DNA of 64,000 nt from Eriocheir sinensis (lineage: Eukaryota; Arthropoda; Malacostraca; Decapoda; Varunidae): positions 262,501-326,500 of the forward strand of contig NW_026111758.1 of NCBI RefSeq assembly GCF_024679095.1, in the 5' to 3' direction. A program made the position numbers and the translations under genes. Positions 62,466 to 64,000 of this stretch are shown here, one piece after another (the stretch's first letter is position 1; each line of letters begins with the position of its first letter). The notes below the pieces were generated by a model that worked only from the letters and a program-made list of their open reading frames with translations, had not been told where the DNA came from and did not search any database.

Positions 62466-64000
62466 AATAAGGAAAGTGAGGAAGCTATCCGGAACTTCAA
62501 AGCCGACGGTTACTGTGGACCCGCTTTGGAAACTCCAGTCCCTGAAATTAAGTTAACAAGCTTTCAACAAGTGGATGTGGCTGTGGTGAAAACTATCATA
62601 CACAGGTGAACCTGACGTACTGTGATGGTGATTCCTTGCCGATAAGTGACATCATTAAGAGTGGAAACTTTAGTGATTTCTTAAATATTATGACTGTGAT
62701 GGTTAACACTAGTATTGAAAACAAGACTTTCCCTGAGAGTGAGAAAGCGGCGATCGTGAAACCTATCGTTAAAGGTAAACTGGACCCACAGTGTTTAGTT
62801 CCTTTAGACCAGTATCCAACTTGACGTTTCTATCTAAGATACTTGAAAATGTGATCTTAAATCAGCTAATGGAGCATTTGCTAGTGGTGCAGGCTTTACC
62901 GGATAATGAATCTGCCTACAAGAGGCTTTACTCAACTGAAACTACTCTCTGTTTGGTGGTAAACAACTTGCTTGTGCTTATGGATGAAGGGAAGTGTGGT
63001 GTTCTGATTTTGTTAGACTTGAGTGCTGCGTTTGACACGGTGGAGCACAGTCTATTGCTTCAGGATTGCAAGATTATTGGAATTGAGGGTGGCGCGCTGG
63101 ATTATCTGAGGAGTTACCTTGAGAACAGAACTTACTGTGTGCAAATAGGTAAATCGTTCTCCACTCATAAACTTTTGCAAAGAGGAGTCCCCCAGGGAAG
63201 TGTACTGGGTCCAATTTTATTCTGTGTTTATACTATTGGTCTTTCACATTTGCTAAGAAGGCATGAAGTTGACTTTAAACTGTATGCTGATGATACACAG
63301 TTCTATTTGTCGCTGAGTGACGTGGAAAACACTGAAGATAAGCTGAGCAGAATTATGGATGATGTCGGGAAATGGATGAATTCTAAGCAACTGAAGCTGA
63401 ATGAGGATAAAACTGAATGCTTGATTGTGGGGAAGAACAAGGATGTCAGGAGGCTAGATGTTTCCACTCTTCGGATAAAAGATGACACTAGGACTGTAAA
63501 AAAGTCAGTCAAAGATTTAGGTGTGATACTTGACTGCACTCTATCATTCAAAGAACAGATCAATCAAGTGGTGAGAACGGCAGGCTACCATCTGAGAAAT
63601 ATTGCATTTGTCAAGAAATACCTGGATGATAAGACTATGAAGATGCTTATATATAATCATGTAAATAGAAAGCTGGATTATTGTAACTCACTTTATTATG
63701 GCCTTCCTAAATATCTGCTGAAGAAACTACAACTTGTTATGAACAGAGCTGCAAGGCTAACAAAGGGTCTGGTGAGAGAATAACACCTGCACTCACAGAC
63801 TTGCATTGGTTACATATCAAGGCACGCATAGTCTACAAAATATTTGTCTTGACTTATCAAGCAATGACACTTGGTAAACCTGGATATTTGAGAAATATAC
63901 TACAGGATTTTCATTTGGACACCACCATGTCACTGAGACACAGTGCAGAACAGTATAGACTCTATGAGCCCAGGGTCAACCTGGAACTGGGTTTCAGAGC
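62466..64000 (+). pseudogene. L2/CR1-like reverse transcriptase, running off the window
   Basis: Frames in order: FKADGYCGPALETPVPEIKL (62490), SDIIKSGNFSDFLNIM (62640), then after a shift near 62800 SSFRPVSNLTFLSKILENVI, SAYKRLYSTETTLCLVVNNL, VLILLDLSAAFDTVEHSLLL, RGVPQGSVLGPILFCVYTIG, DFKLYADDTQFYLS (catalytic YADD intact), WMNSKQLKLNEDKTECLIVG, KDLGVILDCTLSFKEQINQV, LDYCNSLYYGLPKYLLKKLQ; a shift at about 63783 and then SLRHSAEQYRLYEPRVNLEL near the end. The motif set is typical of the L2/CR1 group and differs from CR1-A, -B and -C here. Two or three frameshifts make it a pseudogene, but the RT core is complete. Confidence 0.85.

Overview
This is eukaryotic nuclear DNA from an arthropod, most likely a decapod crustacean (inference). 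The grounds are GT-AG exon signals, very dense and long microsatellites, a short TTAGG run, and a transposon mix of CR1/L2-, Jockey- and RTE-like non-LTR elements, BEL/Pao, hAT, Tc1/mariner, Tigger-like MITEs and tRNA-derived SINEs. Most long open frames are retrotransposon relics or simple repeats read through.

Host coding sequence is sparse and lies mainly on the plus strand. The best gene is a THAP-type zinc-finger gene starting at 3594. Exons at 3552-3664, 5070-5216, 9318-9411 and 10532-10712 carry compatible splice phases. Further plus-strand candidate exons (26109-26316, 42006-42164, 46673-46850, 48712-48813) may be the same or a neighbouring gene; the 10.7 to 26.1 kb step does not match in phase, so an exon is missing or there are two genes. 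One minus-strand exon candidate lies at 56280-56460.

Layout: 1-3 kb, BEL/Pao integrase relic and non-LTR tails. 3-11 kb, THAP exons separated by RTE-like fragments, an inverted repeat and a SINE at an exon edge. 10.7-15.4 kb, an almost full-length CR1-like element and other non-LTR 3' ends. 15.4-24 kb, a 50-bp satellite split by a hAT MITE with a perfect 8-bp target duplication and by 5.5 kb of foldback and tandem repeats. 24-27 kb, RT fragments and a candidate exon. 27.3-28.9 kb, a decayed Tc1/mariner element. 28.9-38.2 kb, a nest: a CR1-like element broken by a hAT-like shell, a 6.6-kb hAT, and inside that a 4.6-kb unit with about 600-bp direct terminal repeats; a Jockey copy interrupts the same CR1 element. 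38.4-41.5 kb, a SINE and a second CR1-like copy with another retroposon inside it. 42-49 kb, candidate exons, SINEs, microsatellites and a foldback. 49-60 kb, a long run of mini- and microsatellites (88-bp, CA/TA, GGGAA, 102-bp and TAAGG arrays) with retroposon insertions. 60-64 kb, Jockey fragments, a Tigger-like MITE, a SINE, and an L2/CR1-like reverse transcriptase running off the end.

No rRNA, functional tRNA gene or CRISPR array was seen. All family names come from recognising motifs by eye, without database searches.
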